Origin: Syntrophaceae bacterium
Lineage (GTDB): Bacteria; Desulfobacterota; Syntrophia; Syntrophales; UBA2192
Direction: 5' to 3'
DNA: 64,000 nucleotides
Assembly: GCA_013177795.1 (NCBI GenBank)
Contig: JABLXY010000001.1
Coordinates: forward strand, 930,001-994,000
Shown here: positions 52,576-61,454 of the stretch, one piece after another
Position numbering within the stretch: position 1 is the stretch's first letter
How the letters are laid out: the number at the start of each line of letters is the position of its first letter
Made by a program: the position numbers and the translations under genes
The notes under the pieces: model-generated
Database searches by the model: none
What the model was told of the DNA's origin: nothing
The model's input: the letters and a program-made list of their open reading frames with translations, nothing else

Positions 52576-52884
52576 ATGATCTACGTGATTGCGACGATCG
52601 AGCTGAGCCCCGGCGGCAAGGAGAAATACCTGGCGGAGCTCAAGCGGGTCATGCCCCTGGTGCACAAGGAGAAGGGCTGCCTCGAGTACGGGCCCACGGT
52701 GGACGTGCCCACGGGCATCCCGATCCAGCCGGCGCCGCGCGAAAATACGGTGACCCTGATCGAGCGGTGGGAAAGCGTGGATGCACTGAAGCTCCACCTC
52801 ACGCAGCCGCATTTCCTGGAGTACCGCGAGCGGGTCAAGGACGTGATGAAGAGCGTCTCGATCCAGGTGCTGACGCCTGCATAA
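52576..52884 (+). CDS. Antibiotic-biosynthesis-monooxygenase (ABM) domain protein
   Basis: The 102-residue protein starts MIYVIATIELSPGGKEKYL and contains KEKGCLEYGPTVD and ERWESVDALKLHLTQPHF, typical for YgiN-like ABM proteins, which act as small cofactor-free oxygenases or quinone-binding proteins. ATG 52576 follows GGGAGGA at six bases; in-frame ATG 52570 and TTG 52561 are alternatives. Confidence 0.88.
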   Translation: MIYVIATIELSPGGKEKYLAELKRVMPLVHKEKGCLEYGPTVDVPTGIPIQPAPRENTVTLIERWESVDALKLHLTQPHFLEYRERVKDVMKSVSIQVLTPA

Positions 52885-53028
52885 AGAGAGAAGTCGAGAG
52901 GCGGAGAAGGCAAGAAGCTCGGGGCAACCGCAGGCGTGCGAATAGCCTCCGGCTCATCCAACCTTCTCACCCTCTTCCCTTCGCATACACTGTCTCATGC
53001 TGAAGACGCGCCCCGGCCCACAGACCCG

Positions 53029-53676
53029 CTAAAAATGAAAATTGAGGCCGAAGGTGACGGCGTGCGTCCGGTAATCCACGTCGATCAGGGTGAAGTCCGG
53101 TTTCGTGCCGAAGTACCGGTAGGCCAGGTCCGCCGAGAGGTTCGGCGCCAGCTCGACGTTCACGCCCGCCAGGAGCTGCCAGGCAAATCCCGTTTCCGTC
53201 TCCTCGGCCACGTACACGGTGCCGCCCACGGATTCCGTGTTTCGGATGTTCATCGACGAGGCCCCGATGCCGGCTCCGACGTAGGGATGGACCTTCCCCT
53301 CGGGGTAGCGCAGGATCAGGTTCACGAGGACATTGTTCAGGCGCACATCGCCCGATTCTCTCACCCCGCCGATGACTTGGGGCGGGATATTCTGCTCGAA
53401 CATGTAGTTCCACTCGAGCTCGACGGCCAGGGCCCGCGCCTGGGGCAGGATGTAGCCGAACTTGACCCCCATCATCCCGCTCTCGTCCAGGGCAAGGTCG
53501 GCCGAGGCCCCCGTCGCCCTCGACGTCCACGTCATGTCCTCGGGGGCGACATAGCCGCCGAAGACCCCGAGATAAAACGGGCTCGTCGTCTGGAAGGGCT
53601 GGGCGTGTGCCGAGCCGGAAAGAGCGAGGATGCCCGTCAGCAAAACGGCAAGATACACCGCGACCCGGGTTCTCAT
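53029..53676 (-). CDS. Outer-membrane beta-barrel protein (OmpA/OmpW-like fold)
   Basis: The 215-residue product has a signal peptide (about 1-25, ending SAHA). Alternating strands include FYLGVFGGYVAPE, VHPYVGAGIGASSMNI and LSADLAYRYFGTKPDF, and the C-terminus is VTFGLNFHF with terminal Phe. It is a small eight-strand-type barrel of the opacity/OmpW group. The role is unknown. ATG 53676 follows CAGGAGGG. Confidence 0.85.
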   Translation of the reverse strand: MRTRVAVYLAVLLTGILALSGSAHAQPFQTTSPFYLGVFGGYVAPEDMTWTSRATGASADLALDESGMMGVKFGYILPQARALAVELEWNYMFEQNIPPQVIGGVRESGDVRLNNVLVNLILRYPEGKVHPYVGAGIGASSMNIRNTESVGGTVYVAEETETGFAWQLLAGVNVELAPNLSADLAYRYFGTKPDFTLIDVDYRTHAVTFGLNFHF

Positions 53677-53826
53677 GGATCATCCCTCCTGGCAAGAAAT
53701 TCACATCCTGCGGTTTAAAAACGATGCGGCCCGGAGGCGGTTGACACGACAGCCCGGTGAACGGGAAGGAAAAGGCAGGGAGGGCTCCCTGCCTTCCTTG
53801 CTGCGGGCCGCCGCTTCCGGCACCCG

Positions 53827-55275
53827 TCATTTCTTGCCGAACAGCGAGCCCAGGACGCCGCGAATGATCTGCCGGCCGATCTGGCTTCCGATGGCGTGCG
53901 CCGCGCTCTTGGCCAGGGCCCCCACGAGGACCTCCGTTCCGGACTTGGCCTCCTTTCTGGCGGGGGCGGCTGGGGCCTCGGCGGCGGCCTTCTCCGCCCT
54001 GGCCGTAAGCTTCTCGTAGGCCGATTCCCGGTCGACGGTCTTCTCGTACGTCCCGTACAGAACGGATGCCCTGACGATGCCCGCGATCTCGTTGGGCTGC
54101 AGGGGGGTGAGACTGCTGCGCGGGGGCACGATCCAGGCCCGCTCAACCATGGTGGGGACCCCCTTCTCGTCCTGCATGGACACGAGGGCCTCGCCCACGC
54201 CGAGCTCCAGGATGGCTTTCGTCGTGTCGAGCCTGGGATTGGCCCGGAAGGTCTCGGCTGCGGCCTTCACGGCCTTCTGGTCCCGCGGCGTGTAGGCCCG
54301 CAGGGCGTGCTGGACGCGGTTTCCGAGCTGTCCCAGGACGGTGTCGGGGATGTCCAGAGGGTTCTGCGTGATGAAGTAGACCCCGACCCCCTTGGATCGG
54401 ATGAGACGCACGACCTGCTCGATCTTGTCCTGGAGAACCTTCGGGATGTCCTCGAAGAGCAGGTGCGCCTCGTCGAAGAAGAAGACGAGCTTGGGCTTCG
54501 GCGGATCGCCCACCTCGGGGAGCCGCTCGAAGAGCTCCGACAGAAGCCACAGCAGGAAGGTGGCGTAGACCCTGGGTGACTGCATCAGCCGGTCGGCGAC
54601 CAGGATGTTGATCATGCCCCTGCCCTTCGCGTCGGCCTGCATGAGGTCGTTGATGTCGAGGGCGGGCTCGCCGAAGAACCTGTCGCCGCCCTGCTCCCCG
54701 ATGACGAGGAGGTTGCGCTGGATCGCCCCGATGCTGGCCGAGGAGATGTTGCCGTACTGGACCTTGAACTGGCTCGCGTTGTCGCCCACGTACTGGGCCA
54801 TGGCGCGCAAGTCCTTGAAGTCGAGCAGGAGAAGACCGTTGTCGTCGGCGATCTTGAAAACGATGTTGAGCACGCCGGCCTGGGTCTCGTTGAGGTTGAG
54901 AATCCGGGAGAGAAGCAGCGGGCCCATTTCGGAGACGGTCGTGCGGACGGGGTGACCCCTCTCGGCAAAGACGTCCCAGAAGGCAACGGGGTATCCCTCG
55001 TAGGCAAACCCGTCGAGTTTCAGGTCCCTGACCCGGTCGGCGATCTTGGGGTTGTCCCCGCCGGGCTTCGCGAGACCCGACAGGTCCCCCTTCACGTCGG
55101 CCATGAAGACGGGCACACCCATGTTGCTGAACTGCTCGGCCAGCACCCGCAGGGTGACCGTTTTCCCGGTGCCCGTGGCCCCGGCGATCAGGCCGTGGCG
55201 GTTGGCCATCTTCGGGTAAAGGTATATCTCGTCCGTTGCCTTGGCGACAAGGATGGGGGGCGGTTGCGAAGCCAT
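53827..55275 (-). CDS. HerA-like ATPase, DUF853 (YjgR) family
   Basis: The 482-residue P-loop ATPase has Walker [11 protein letters not shown] (about 32-41), [12 protein letters not shown], Walker [13 protein letters not shown], and the downstream motif [21 protein letters not shown] Lys/Ala-rich stretch and a Gly-containing C-terminus ([19 protein letters not shown]) close it. The HerA/FtsK relationship suggests a hexameric nucleic-acid motor; its role in the YjgR family is unknown. ATG 55275 follows GGGAGG. It lies near a small periplasmic-protein gene on the same strand. Confidence 0.9.
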   Translation of the reverse strand: MASQPPPILVAKATDEIYLYPKMANRHGLIAGATGTGKTVTLRVLAEQFSNMGVPVFMADVKGDLSGLAKPGGDNPKIADRVRDLKLDGFAYEGYPVAFWDVFAERGHPVRTTVSEMGPLLLSRILNLNETQAGVLNIVFKIADDNGLLLLDFKDLRAMAQYVGDNASQFKVQYGNISSASIGAIQRNLLVIGEQGGDRFFGEPALDINDLMQADAKGRGMINILVADRLMQSPRVYATFLLWLLSELFERLPEVGDPPKPKLVFFFDEAHLLFEDIPKVLQDKIEQVVRLIRSKGVGVYFITQNPLDIPDTVLGQLGNRVQHALRAYTPRDQKAVKAAAETFRANPRLDTTKAILELGVGEALVSMQDEKGVPTMVERAWIVPPRSSLTPLQPNEIAGIVRASVLYGTYEKTVDRESAYEKLTARAEKAAAEAPAAPARKEAKSGTEVLVGALAKSAAHAIGSQIGRQIIRGVLGSLFGKK

Positions 55276-55370
55276 GAGACCTCCCGTGCGGTCGGAATGG
55301 GTTGGCAGGAATGGGACGGCGGCCCGCCCTGGGGCGGGCCGCGCATACCCGGGCAAGGCTGCGTTGCCGT

Positions 55371-55676
55371 TTACTTCTTTGCGGGGGGCTTCTCGGCGGG
55401 TTTCTTCTCGGGTGCCTTCTTCTCCTCCTTGACGTCGATGCTCGCGGCGGTCATCGTGTACTCGATGGTGACCTTCGAGCCGACCTTCGGGTCACCCTTG
55501 ATCTTCGTGTCCTTCGTCGTGGCGATCTCCCACTTTTCCTTTCCCTTCTGGACCACGATCACGCCGTCCTTCTTCTCGAGGACGGGACCGGTGACCTGGT
55601 AGGTCTTGGGGCCGGCGGCCATGGCGACGGTGACGGACAGGAACACGATCGCAAGGGCAATGACGATGCGCTTCAT
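55371..55676 (-). CDS. Small exported protein with beta domain and Lys/Pro tail
   Basis: The 101-residue product has a signal peptide (about 1-21, ending VAMAA), a small OB-like domain ([20 protein letters not shown] ... [13 protein letters not shown]), and a tail of [16 protein letters not shown]. It resembles short DUF5666-type periplasmic proteins, with an added basic tail. ATG 55676 follows AAGGAGG. Its own promoter lies just upstream. Confidence 0.75.
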   Translation of the reverse strand: MKRIVIALAIVFLSVTVAMAAGPKTYQVTGPVLEKKDGVIVVQKGKEKWEIATTKDTKIKGDPKVGSKVTIEYTMTAASIDVKEEKKAPEKKPAEKPPAKK

Positions 55677-55706
55677 AGGATCCCTCCTTGTGTGTGGTGT
55701 GCTGTT

Positions 55707-55734
55707 ACTATAGATGACGGCGGGGAAATGTCAA
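55707..55734 (-). promoter_or_regulatory. Promoter of small exported protein
   Basis: On the minus strand TTGACA (complement of 55729-55734), 16 bases, TATAGT (complement of 55707-55712). The IS256-family element begins only 16 bases upstream of the -35. Confidence 0.78.
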
Positions 55735-55750
55735 GAAAGTCCTTGGGACA

Positions 55751-57023
55751 GGTAGCGTATCATATCTTGTGTCAGAGACAGGAAAGGGGTACCCCCAAGA
55801 TTGCGACATCCCATAAGGAGGTACCCCATGAGGACAGTTGGTTTGCCGATCAAGAGTTTGTCACAAGCGCACCGGATAATCAAGGAGATGAACCTGTCGC
55901 CGGAGTGGGATGCGGATTACCGCTCTGCGGCCCGTCAGGCCCTGGTCGGGATCTTGGAAGACCAGTGAACGACCGGCTGGACCGCTATCTCGACGAGGTG
56001 GGCCGCTCGCTGGCGGACCGGCGCAACGGCAGCTACTGCCGTCACCTGCTCACCGAGCTGGGGGATATCGAGCTGCGGGTGCCCCGGAGCCGCAAGACCA
56101 GCATGATCGGGGTGGTCCGGGCCTACGCCCGCCGCATCGGCTGCGTGGAGCGGATGATCCTGGCGTGCTTTGTCCTCGGGATCTCCACCCGCAAGATCGC
56201 CCACGCCCTGATGCCGGTTCTGGGCGAGCCCGTCAGCGCCACGACGGTGAGCCGGGTGGCCCGGAGGCTCGATGCGGCCGTGAGCGCCTTCCACAGACGG
56301 CCGCTGCGCCGAGCCTACCGGTTCCTGCTGTTCGACGGGGTGGTGCTCAAGCGCAGAACCGGAGCCGGGGCCTCCACGCGCGTCGTCCTGGTGGTCCTGG
56401 GGGTGACGGCCCAGGGCCGCAAGGAGATCATCGACTTCCGGATCGCCCACGCCGAGTCACAGAGCGCCTGGGAGGTCTTCCTCACGGATCTGTATCGACG
56501 GGGACTCACGGGCGAGGGGCTCGAGATGATCATCACCGACGGGGGCCGGGGCCTGCTGGCCGCCCTGCCCTTTGTCTATCCGCAGGTGCCCCTGCAGCGC
56601 TGCTGGGTGCATAAAACCCGCAACGTCCTCAACTACGCCCGCAAGAGCGACCAGGCCGCCATGAAGAAGGACCTGCACGCCATCAGCCATGCCGCCTCTC
56701 TGCGCGAGGCCCAAGCCGTCCTGCAGCGCTTCTGCCGCATCTGGCGCCCGCTCTATCCCAAGGCCGTCAAGAGCCTCATGAGCCACGAGGAAGAACTCCT
56801 GGCGTTCTTCCGGCTGCCCCATCCCAAGCTCTGGCCCACGATCCGGACCACCAACCTCATCGAACGCAGATTCCGCGAGGTCCGCAGGAGAACCCGCCCA
56901 TGGGCGTCTTCTCCGATCGAACCAGCATGGAGAGAATCCTCTATGCCATCTTTACCCATGAGAACCTGAAAGAAAAAACCATGACCCCTTTCCTCGTCAT
57001 GACACATAACACTTGACGTTACC
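55751..57023 (+). mobile_element. IS256-family insertion sequence, probably inactive
   Basis: The ends are imperfect inverted repeats of about 40 bp, beginning GGTAGCGT at 55751 and GGTAACGT on the other strand at 57023, with shared inner blocks TGTGTCA and GGAAAGGGGT. A perfect 9-bp duplication CTTGGGACA flanks it (55742-55750 and 57024-57032), as expected for this family. Its transposase frame is broken twice. Confidence 0.92.
55828..57016 (+). pseudogene. IS256-family (mutator) transposase, two frameshifts
   Basis: The first 46 codons from ATG 55828 (ending GILEDQ) stop at a TGA. The main part resumes one frame over at GTG 55965 (VNDRLDRYLDEV) and carries the family region FDGVVLKRRTG, D in ITDGGRGLL and the E region RTTNLIERRFREVRRRTRP. 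Near 56899 the frame shifts again; the true end (GVFSDRTSMERILYAIFTHE) runs to 57016. Each break is explained by one missing base. Confidence 0.9.
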
Positions 57024-57083
57024 CTTGGGACAAACGAAGCCGCCCCCGGGGGTTCTGCCCCGGGTGCGCGGAGGCGGGTCGGC

Positions 57084-57917
57084 TCACCACCAGACCAGGC
57101 GGCTCTTTTTCTTGAAGAGCGCCTTGATGGCGTGATTTGCGTTGACGGCACTGAAGGTATACGCGGAGACGGCGCCGACGCTGACCCCGTCGACCTGCAC
57201 GGACGAGACCGCGTAGCCGGTTTTCGGCGTGATGGTGTACGTCTTGCTGCCGCCGCCAGCGACGGTCGAGGTGCCCAACGGCGAGATGGTGCCGCCCGGG
57301 CCCGCCGACGAGGTAATGGTGAAGGGCCCCGCGGTGCCGGACTGGGTCACCGTCAAGACCTGTTCCCCGACGGAGAGGGTCGCCGTCCTCGATGCGCTTG
57401 CCGTATTGGCTGCGACGGCGAAGGAAACCGACCCCGGGCCGGTCCCGCTCGCCCCTGCCGTCACGGTCAGCCAGGAAGCGCCGCTCACCGCGCTCCAGCT
57501 GCACGCCGAGGCGGTCGAGACGGATACGCTCCCCGTCCCGCCTTCAGGGCCGAAGCTCTGGCTGCCCGTGGAGAGGGAGAAGCTGCAGGCCGCGGGAACG
57601 CTGTAGACGACCTCGGCGGAGTAATCGCTCTCCGACCCCGTTGCATTGTAGGCCTTGGCGGCGAAGTAATAGGTCCTGCCCGGCTCGAGGCCCCCCATGA
57701 CGCAGCGGGTCCAGTTGCCCACGTCGACGGTGCCCGAATAATTCCGGCTGGCCGTCCCGCTGTAGACCTTGTAGCCCGCGAGATCGGGCTCCGCGTTCGG
57801 GTCCCAGGCCAAGGTGACCTCGGCGGCCCCGGCCGGAATGCCGGACAGCAGGATCGCGGCGAAGACGAGGATGACAATGAGTCGAACGGAAAGGGGAAGA
57901 GAAGCGTTTCTGCCGAT
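57084..57917 (-). CDS. Secreted FnIII / BACON-like / InlB-type beta protein
   Basis: The 277-residue product has a signal peptide (about 1-32). A fibronectin type III domain (VTLAWDPNAEPDLAGYKVYS ... YYFAAKAYNATGSESDYS) is followed by a BACON-like domain (SWSAVSGASWLTVTAGASG) and a C-terminal unit (GPGGTISPLGTSTVAGGGSK ... VDGVSVGAVSAYTF) like bacterial surface repeats. It probably binds carbohydrate or matrix at the surface. I use ATG 57917, nine bases after GGAGGTG. A GEMM riboswitch precedes it. Confidence 0.82.
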   Translation of the reverse strand: MGRNASLPLSVRLIVILVFAAILLSGIPAGAAEVTLAWDPNAEPDLAGYKVYSGTASRNYSGTVDVGNWTRCVMGGLEPGRTYYFAAKAYNATGSESDYSAEVVYSVPAACSFSLSTGSQSFGPEGGTGSVSVSTASACSWSAVSGASWLTVTAGASGTGPGSVSFAVAANTASASRTATLSVGEQVLTVTQSGTAGPFTITSSAGPGGTISPLGTSTVAGGGSKTYTITPKTGYAVSSVQVDGVSVGAVSAYTFSAVNANHAIKALFKKKSRLVWW

Positions 57918-57974
57918 CATGGCCGGAGACACCTCCATGCGGTTTTTCACCCGAGGCGTCCCGCACGGTGTGCG

Positions 57975-58085
57975 CCGATGACGCCTGGCAGCCCTGCCAC
58001 CCTATCCGGCGTTTCTGCGGACGTAGGTCAGCGGCTTTGCGTCCCGCCCTTTCGGACGGTTTGCCCTTCACAGGCTTCCTGCGGA
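57975..58085 (-). promoter_or_regulatory. GEMM-I (cyclic dinucleotide) riboswitch
   Basis: On the minus strand the conserved parts occur in order. GGGCAAACC (complement of 58059-58067) opens a stem CCGTCC-GAAA-GGGCGG with a GNRA loop, followed by GGGACGCAAAGC (complement of 58034-58045). A second stem is shaped like the GGTAGCGGGGTTACC arm of the Vibrio Vc2 aptamer, here GGTGGCAGGGCTGCC. Its 3' strand overlaps AGGCGTC, which can pair with GACGCCT further down, giving an alternative fold before the ribosome site. Confidence 0.88.
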
Positions 58086-58321
58086 AAGAACAGGAGGGGG
58101 TCTTTTCAGACCTCGGAATCGGCAGTTCGAGGCAAAACCTTTAGCCCGGAATCGAACCCTTGAACAAACGCCCGGGCTGTACTATGGTTGCGGCCACGCG
58201 GGGCGGCCCGCAGCCGGGGCGCGGCACGCCGTCGCGGCGCAACCGGGGGCGGGGAAGGCCCGTTCCCCGAGAGGGGTCTCGAGGGGATCGCCGGGCCAAG
58301 AGGAAAGGGAGGAGAGCCGCC

Positions 58322-59029
58322 ATGGCCCTGCACGTCGAACAGTTCCGATACGGGCGCGACAACCTGGGGTATCTCATCTTCGGCCGGTCCGAGGCCATGG
58401 CCGTCGACGGGGGGGCCTGGCGGGAGATCCTCGATTTCACGGACCGTTATCACCTGGCGCTGCGCTACGTGACCCACACCCACCGCCACCACGACCATCT
58501 GGAGGGCAGCGAGGAACTCCTCGAAAAATCGGGGGCCCGCCTCCTGCTGTTCCAGGACCTGCAGGACGGTTCCATCATCACCCTTGACGGGGAACCCGTC
58601 CATGTGTATCGTACGCCCGGCCATTCAATCGACTCGGTCTGTTTCCATGCGGGACGATACCTGCTCTCGGGCGACACGCTCTTCACCGGGACGATCGGCA
58701 ATTGCTTCTCGGGCGACCTCCGGGCCTTCTACGAATCCGTGCGGAGGCTCATGGCCCTCCCGGAAGACACGGTGATCTTTCCCGGGCACGATTACAGGGC
58801 GCTGGCCGTTGCCTTTGCACGCAGCCTGGAGCCCGCCAACAGGGACCTCGATGCCTACATGGACGGCCATGAACCCGATTGCGTCCGCTCCCTGCTCCAG
58901 GAAGAATTGAAGGTGAACCCCTACCTGCGGTTCAACGACCCGGCCATCGTCGGCATTCTCAGGGACAGGGGGCTTCCCGTCGGCACGGAGTGGGAGCGGT
59001 GGCAATCGCTCATGGCGATCGAGGAGTGA
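58322..59029 (+). CDS. MBL-fold hydrolase, glyoxalase-II-like
   Basis: The 235-residue protein has the metal-binding motif THTHRHHDH (one His more than the usual THxHxDH), then TPGHSIDSVCF, LSGDTLFTGTIG and FPGHDY, in glyoxalase II order. The C-terminal third has EELKVNPYLRFN, also typical. It should hydrolyse a thioester or related substrate in the cytoplasm. ATG 58322 follows AAGGGAGGAG. No riboswitch or promoter was recognised on this strand. Confidence 0.88.
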   Translation: MALHVEQFRYGRDNLGYLIFGRSEAMAVDGGAWREILDFTDRYHLALRYVTHTHRHHDHLEGSEELLEKSGARLLLFQDLQDGSIITLDGEPVHVYRTPGHSIDSVCFHAGRYLLSGDTLFTGTIGNCFSGDLRAFYESVRRLMALPEDTVIFPGHDYRALAVAFARSLEPANRDLDAYMDGHEPDCVRSLLQEELKVNPYLRFNDPAIVGILRDRGLPVGTEWERWQSLMAIEE

Positions 59030-59085
59030 TGCGCCGCGCGGTATCAGGCTCGAGGAAGGCACGGGGAGCGCAGAACGTCCAACCC

Positions 59086-59910
59086 ATGCATTTGACGCTG
59101 CTTCGAAGGATTCAACTCCTCCTGGCCGGGCTGGCGGTCGGTCTGCTGGCAGCTGCATCCGCCTCGGCCGGGGGTTACGAGGCCATCGAAATCGTGCCCA
59201 CGCGGCCCGGCGTGACAGTGCGGCTGCTGGTAATGAAGGCCATCGCAAAGCCGTCCACGGCCCTGCTTCTCTTCCCGGGCGCGGACGGCGCGAAGCACTT
59301 CGGGGAAAGAGACGGCCGGTTCTGGGTCAGCAACAATTTCCTCTTGCGTGCCGCCCGCGATCTTGCTGCAGCGGGCTTCATGGTGGTGACCCTGGATGCC
59401 CCCTCGGACCAGAGCTCCGGCATGACGGACCGGTTCCGGACTTCGCCCGAGCATGCGGAAGACGTGCGCAAAGTCATCGCCCACCTGAAGGAGAGGCACC
59501 GCATCTCCTCCCTGTACCTCGTGGGCACGAGCAAGGGCACCCTCTCCGCCGCCTACCTGGCAGCCGTGTTCGACGAGCCGGCGATCAGCGGCGTGATCCT
59601 GACGGCTGTCTACCGCCCTTCGGAATGCGCGGGCATCGACTTCTCGGACATCGACGACCCCGTCCTCATCATCCATCACCTCTACGACGAGTGCCGTGTC
59701 ACGCCCGTTCAGGGCGCCTTCGAGCTGAAGAAGAGACTTACGGAAAGCCCGCAGGTCGACGTGGTCATCGTGACCGGCGGCAGCCTTGCCGCCTCCGGCC
59801 CTTGCAACGCCCTGAGCAGCCACGGTTTCTACGGGGTGGAAAAGCCCGTGATCCAGGTCATCCGGGACTGGATCGCCGGCAAGGCCGTCCCGGAACGGAT
59901 CGGCAGATAA
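59086..59910 (+). CDS. Exported alpha/beta-hydrolase
   Basis: The 274-residue product has a signal peptide (about 1-26, ending ASASA). The fold is shown by LLLFPGADGA, VVTLDAPSDQ and the nucleophile elbow VGTSKGT, with the acidic segment IIHHLYDEC and a late GFYGVEKPV. It is a serine-hydrolase type enzyme of unknown substrate. ATG 59029, overlapping the preceding stop, is an alternative start that would lengthen the N-region. Hairpins follow the stop. Confidence 0.8.
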   Translation: MHLTLLRRIQLLLAGLAVGLLAAASASAGGYEAIEIVPTRPGVTVRLLVMKAIAKPSTALLLFPGADGAKHFGERDGRFWVSNNFLLRAARDLAAAGFMVVTLDAPSDQSSGMTDRFRTSPEHAEDVRKVIAHLKERHRISSLYLVGTSKGTLSAAYLAAVFDEPAISGVILTAVYRPSECAGIDFSDIDDPVLIIHHLYDECRVTPVQGAFELKKRLTESPQVDVVIVTGGSLAASGPCNALSSHGFYGVEKPVIQVIRDWIAGKAVPERIGR

Positions 59911-59917
59911 GACCCTC

Positions 59918-59983
59918 CTTTTCCCCCTTGTTCAGAGGGGGAGGCAGGGGACTCCTCCGGACCGGGAATACCGTTCCCGGTCC
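59918..59983. terminator. Two hairpins between convergent genes
   Basis: CCCCCTTGTTCAGAGGGGG and then GGACCGGGAA-TACCG-TTCCCGGTCC (59959-59983, perfect 10-base stem) lie between the hydrolase and the acyltransferase-like gene. T runs are poor, so termination is only likely. Confidence 0.5.
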
Positions 59984-60003
59984 CGGCTCCTCGACCCTGT
60001 GCC

Positions 60004-60915
60004 TTATTTCAATGTGAGCTTGTAGGACTTGACCCGCAGGACCGGGTGATAGGACCTCTTCATCGCGGCGAGGTTGGGCAGGCTCATGTCGCTTTCCTTG
60101 TTGATGTACCGGCATCCCGCGAAGAGCCGCCTTGCGCACTCCCTGTCGAGAAACTGGTAGAGCCCCTTGACATCGGAGAATGCCTTTTCGTAGCTCAGAA
60201 TGCCCGTGTCCCCGTTGAGACGGGCGGCGATGCCGAAGGCGCTCACCCTGCCGTCCAGGCGGACCAGGATCCCCCTGAGACCGAGGGCATCGAGATGCTC
60301 CAGGGACGTGATCACGGCCCGCCGCTCGCAGGCCAGATCGGTGTCCCCGTCGACATCGCAGTCCCGCTGCGCGCACCAGGCCTCGAGGAAGGCGAGGCAC
60401 TCCGGGACGCTTTCCCTCGTGATCGGCTCCACGAGGGCCCGGCTGCCGTTTCGCATGAATTCCCGCTCGAACTGGTGGATGAGGTTTCGCTTGCGCACGA
60501 ACCGGTTGCCCCTCAACGCCGCGAGGTCCTCCGCCAGGTAGACGTAGTCCTCGAACTCCGCCTGCTCCTCGATGTGAAACACCGACTCCAGCCCCTGGCG
60601 GTGCCTCTCGACATAGTCGCCGCAGGCACACCAGTAGCGGTCAAAGCCGCTCTCCCGGGCAAGGGAGCGCAGGCGCTCGGGCGACGGGTCGCCCCCGGGG
60701 GATATCGGGAGGATCAGATGCCGGTCATCCGGCCGAAGCCGCGACTCGTTGGCGATCACGAGGAGATCGCCCGCAACGGCGTAATGCGTCTCGAAGACGC
60801 AGTCGCCCCAGGCGATGAGCGACGGCAGACTGTAGACGCTCAGGCGGTAGGGCATCGGGTCGAAATACGGCTCGAGCGACCGGTAATCGGCTATTTGCAG
60901 CTTCTTGAAATTCAT
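60004..60915 (-). CDS. DUF2156 / phosphatidylglycerol lysyltransferase C-terminal-like protein
   Basis: The 303-residue protein has the double GNAT-like fold of the DUF2156 family: DYRSLEPYFDPMPYRLSVYS at the start and SYEKAFSDVKGLYQFLDREC, CRYINKESDMSLPNLAAMKR near the end. Relatives use aminoacyl-tRNA or acyl donors, for example MprF's soluble domain. No membrane domain is attached. It starts inside the end of the GNAT gene (ATGA overlap), so both are made together. Confidence 0.85.
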   Translation of the reverse strand: MNFKKLQIADYRSLEPYFDPMPYRLSVYSLPSLIAWGDCVFETHYAVAGDLLVIANESRLRPDDRHLILPISPGGDPSPERLRSLARESGFDRYWCACGDYVERHRQGLESVFHIEEQAEFEDYVYLAEDLAALRGNRFVRKRNLIHQFEREFMRNGSRALVEPITRESVPECLAFLEAWCAQRDCDVDGDTDLACERRAVITSLEHLDALGLRGILVRLDGRVSAFGIAARLNGDTGILSYEKAFSDVKGLYQFLDRECARRLFAGCRYINKESDMSLPNLAAMKRSYHPVLRVKSYKLTLK

Positions 60916-61361
60916 GGGTCCTTCTTCAGCATGACGATGCAGCCCGGCAGCTCCGTGAACCCGGCCCTCCGGTAGAAATCGTGCGTCCCCGCCTCGGCCC
61001 CGAGACCGATCCATTCGATGCCGTCCTGCCGGAGACGGTGCACCAGCTCCTCCACGATCCGGCGCCCGATCCCCCGGCCCCGGAACGAGGGTTCCACGAC
61101 GACATCCTGGATATAGGCATCGCTGACCCTGTCGCTGAGGGCCCTTCCCATCCCGATGACCCGCCCTTCCGCCTCGGCGACGACGAAGCAGTGGCTGCCC
61201 CGGATGATGGCCTCGGCCGTTTCGCGGTCCCTGCCCGACGTCGGGCCCCACCAGCCCTGCAAGAGATAAAGCGCCAGCACGTCCCCGACCTGCCCGGGGG
61301 TCGGCTCCGCTAGGCATGCGTAATGGACTTGGACGGCGCGCGTTGGCATATTAAAGATCAT
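60912..61361 (-). CDS. GNAT-family N-acetyltransferase
   Basis: The 149-residue protein carries the acetyl-CoA-binding motif VEPSFRGRGIGRRIVEEL and the C-terminal DFYRRAGF. The substrate is unknown. Its stop overlaps the DUF2156 gene start by four bases, a sign of translational coupling. Confidence 0.9.
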   Translation of the reverse strand: MIFNMPTRAVQVHYACLAEPTPGQVGDVLALYLLQGWWGPTSGRDRETAEAIIRGSHCFVVAEAEGRVIGMGRALSDRVSDAYIQDVVVEPSFRGRGIGRRIVEELVHRLRQDGIEWIGLGAEAGTHDFYRRAGFTELPGCIVMLKKDP

Positions 61362-61454
61362 GACCTCCCGATGTCAAGAGCAGGCGCCGCCGGACAGAAG
61401 ACCTGCGCCCTCTTTCTCTCCCTTTTCATGGACCCCGATGCCACCTGCCCGGGC

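Noticed and set aside
58140-58165. Minus-strand GGGTTCGATTCCGGGC looks like a tRNA T-arm
   Set aside because: The flanking bases do not form the 5-bp T stem, and no acceptor, D or anticodon arms occur at the right distances. It belongs to the leader above the GEMM riboswitch.
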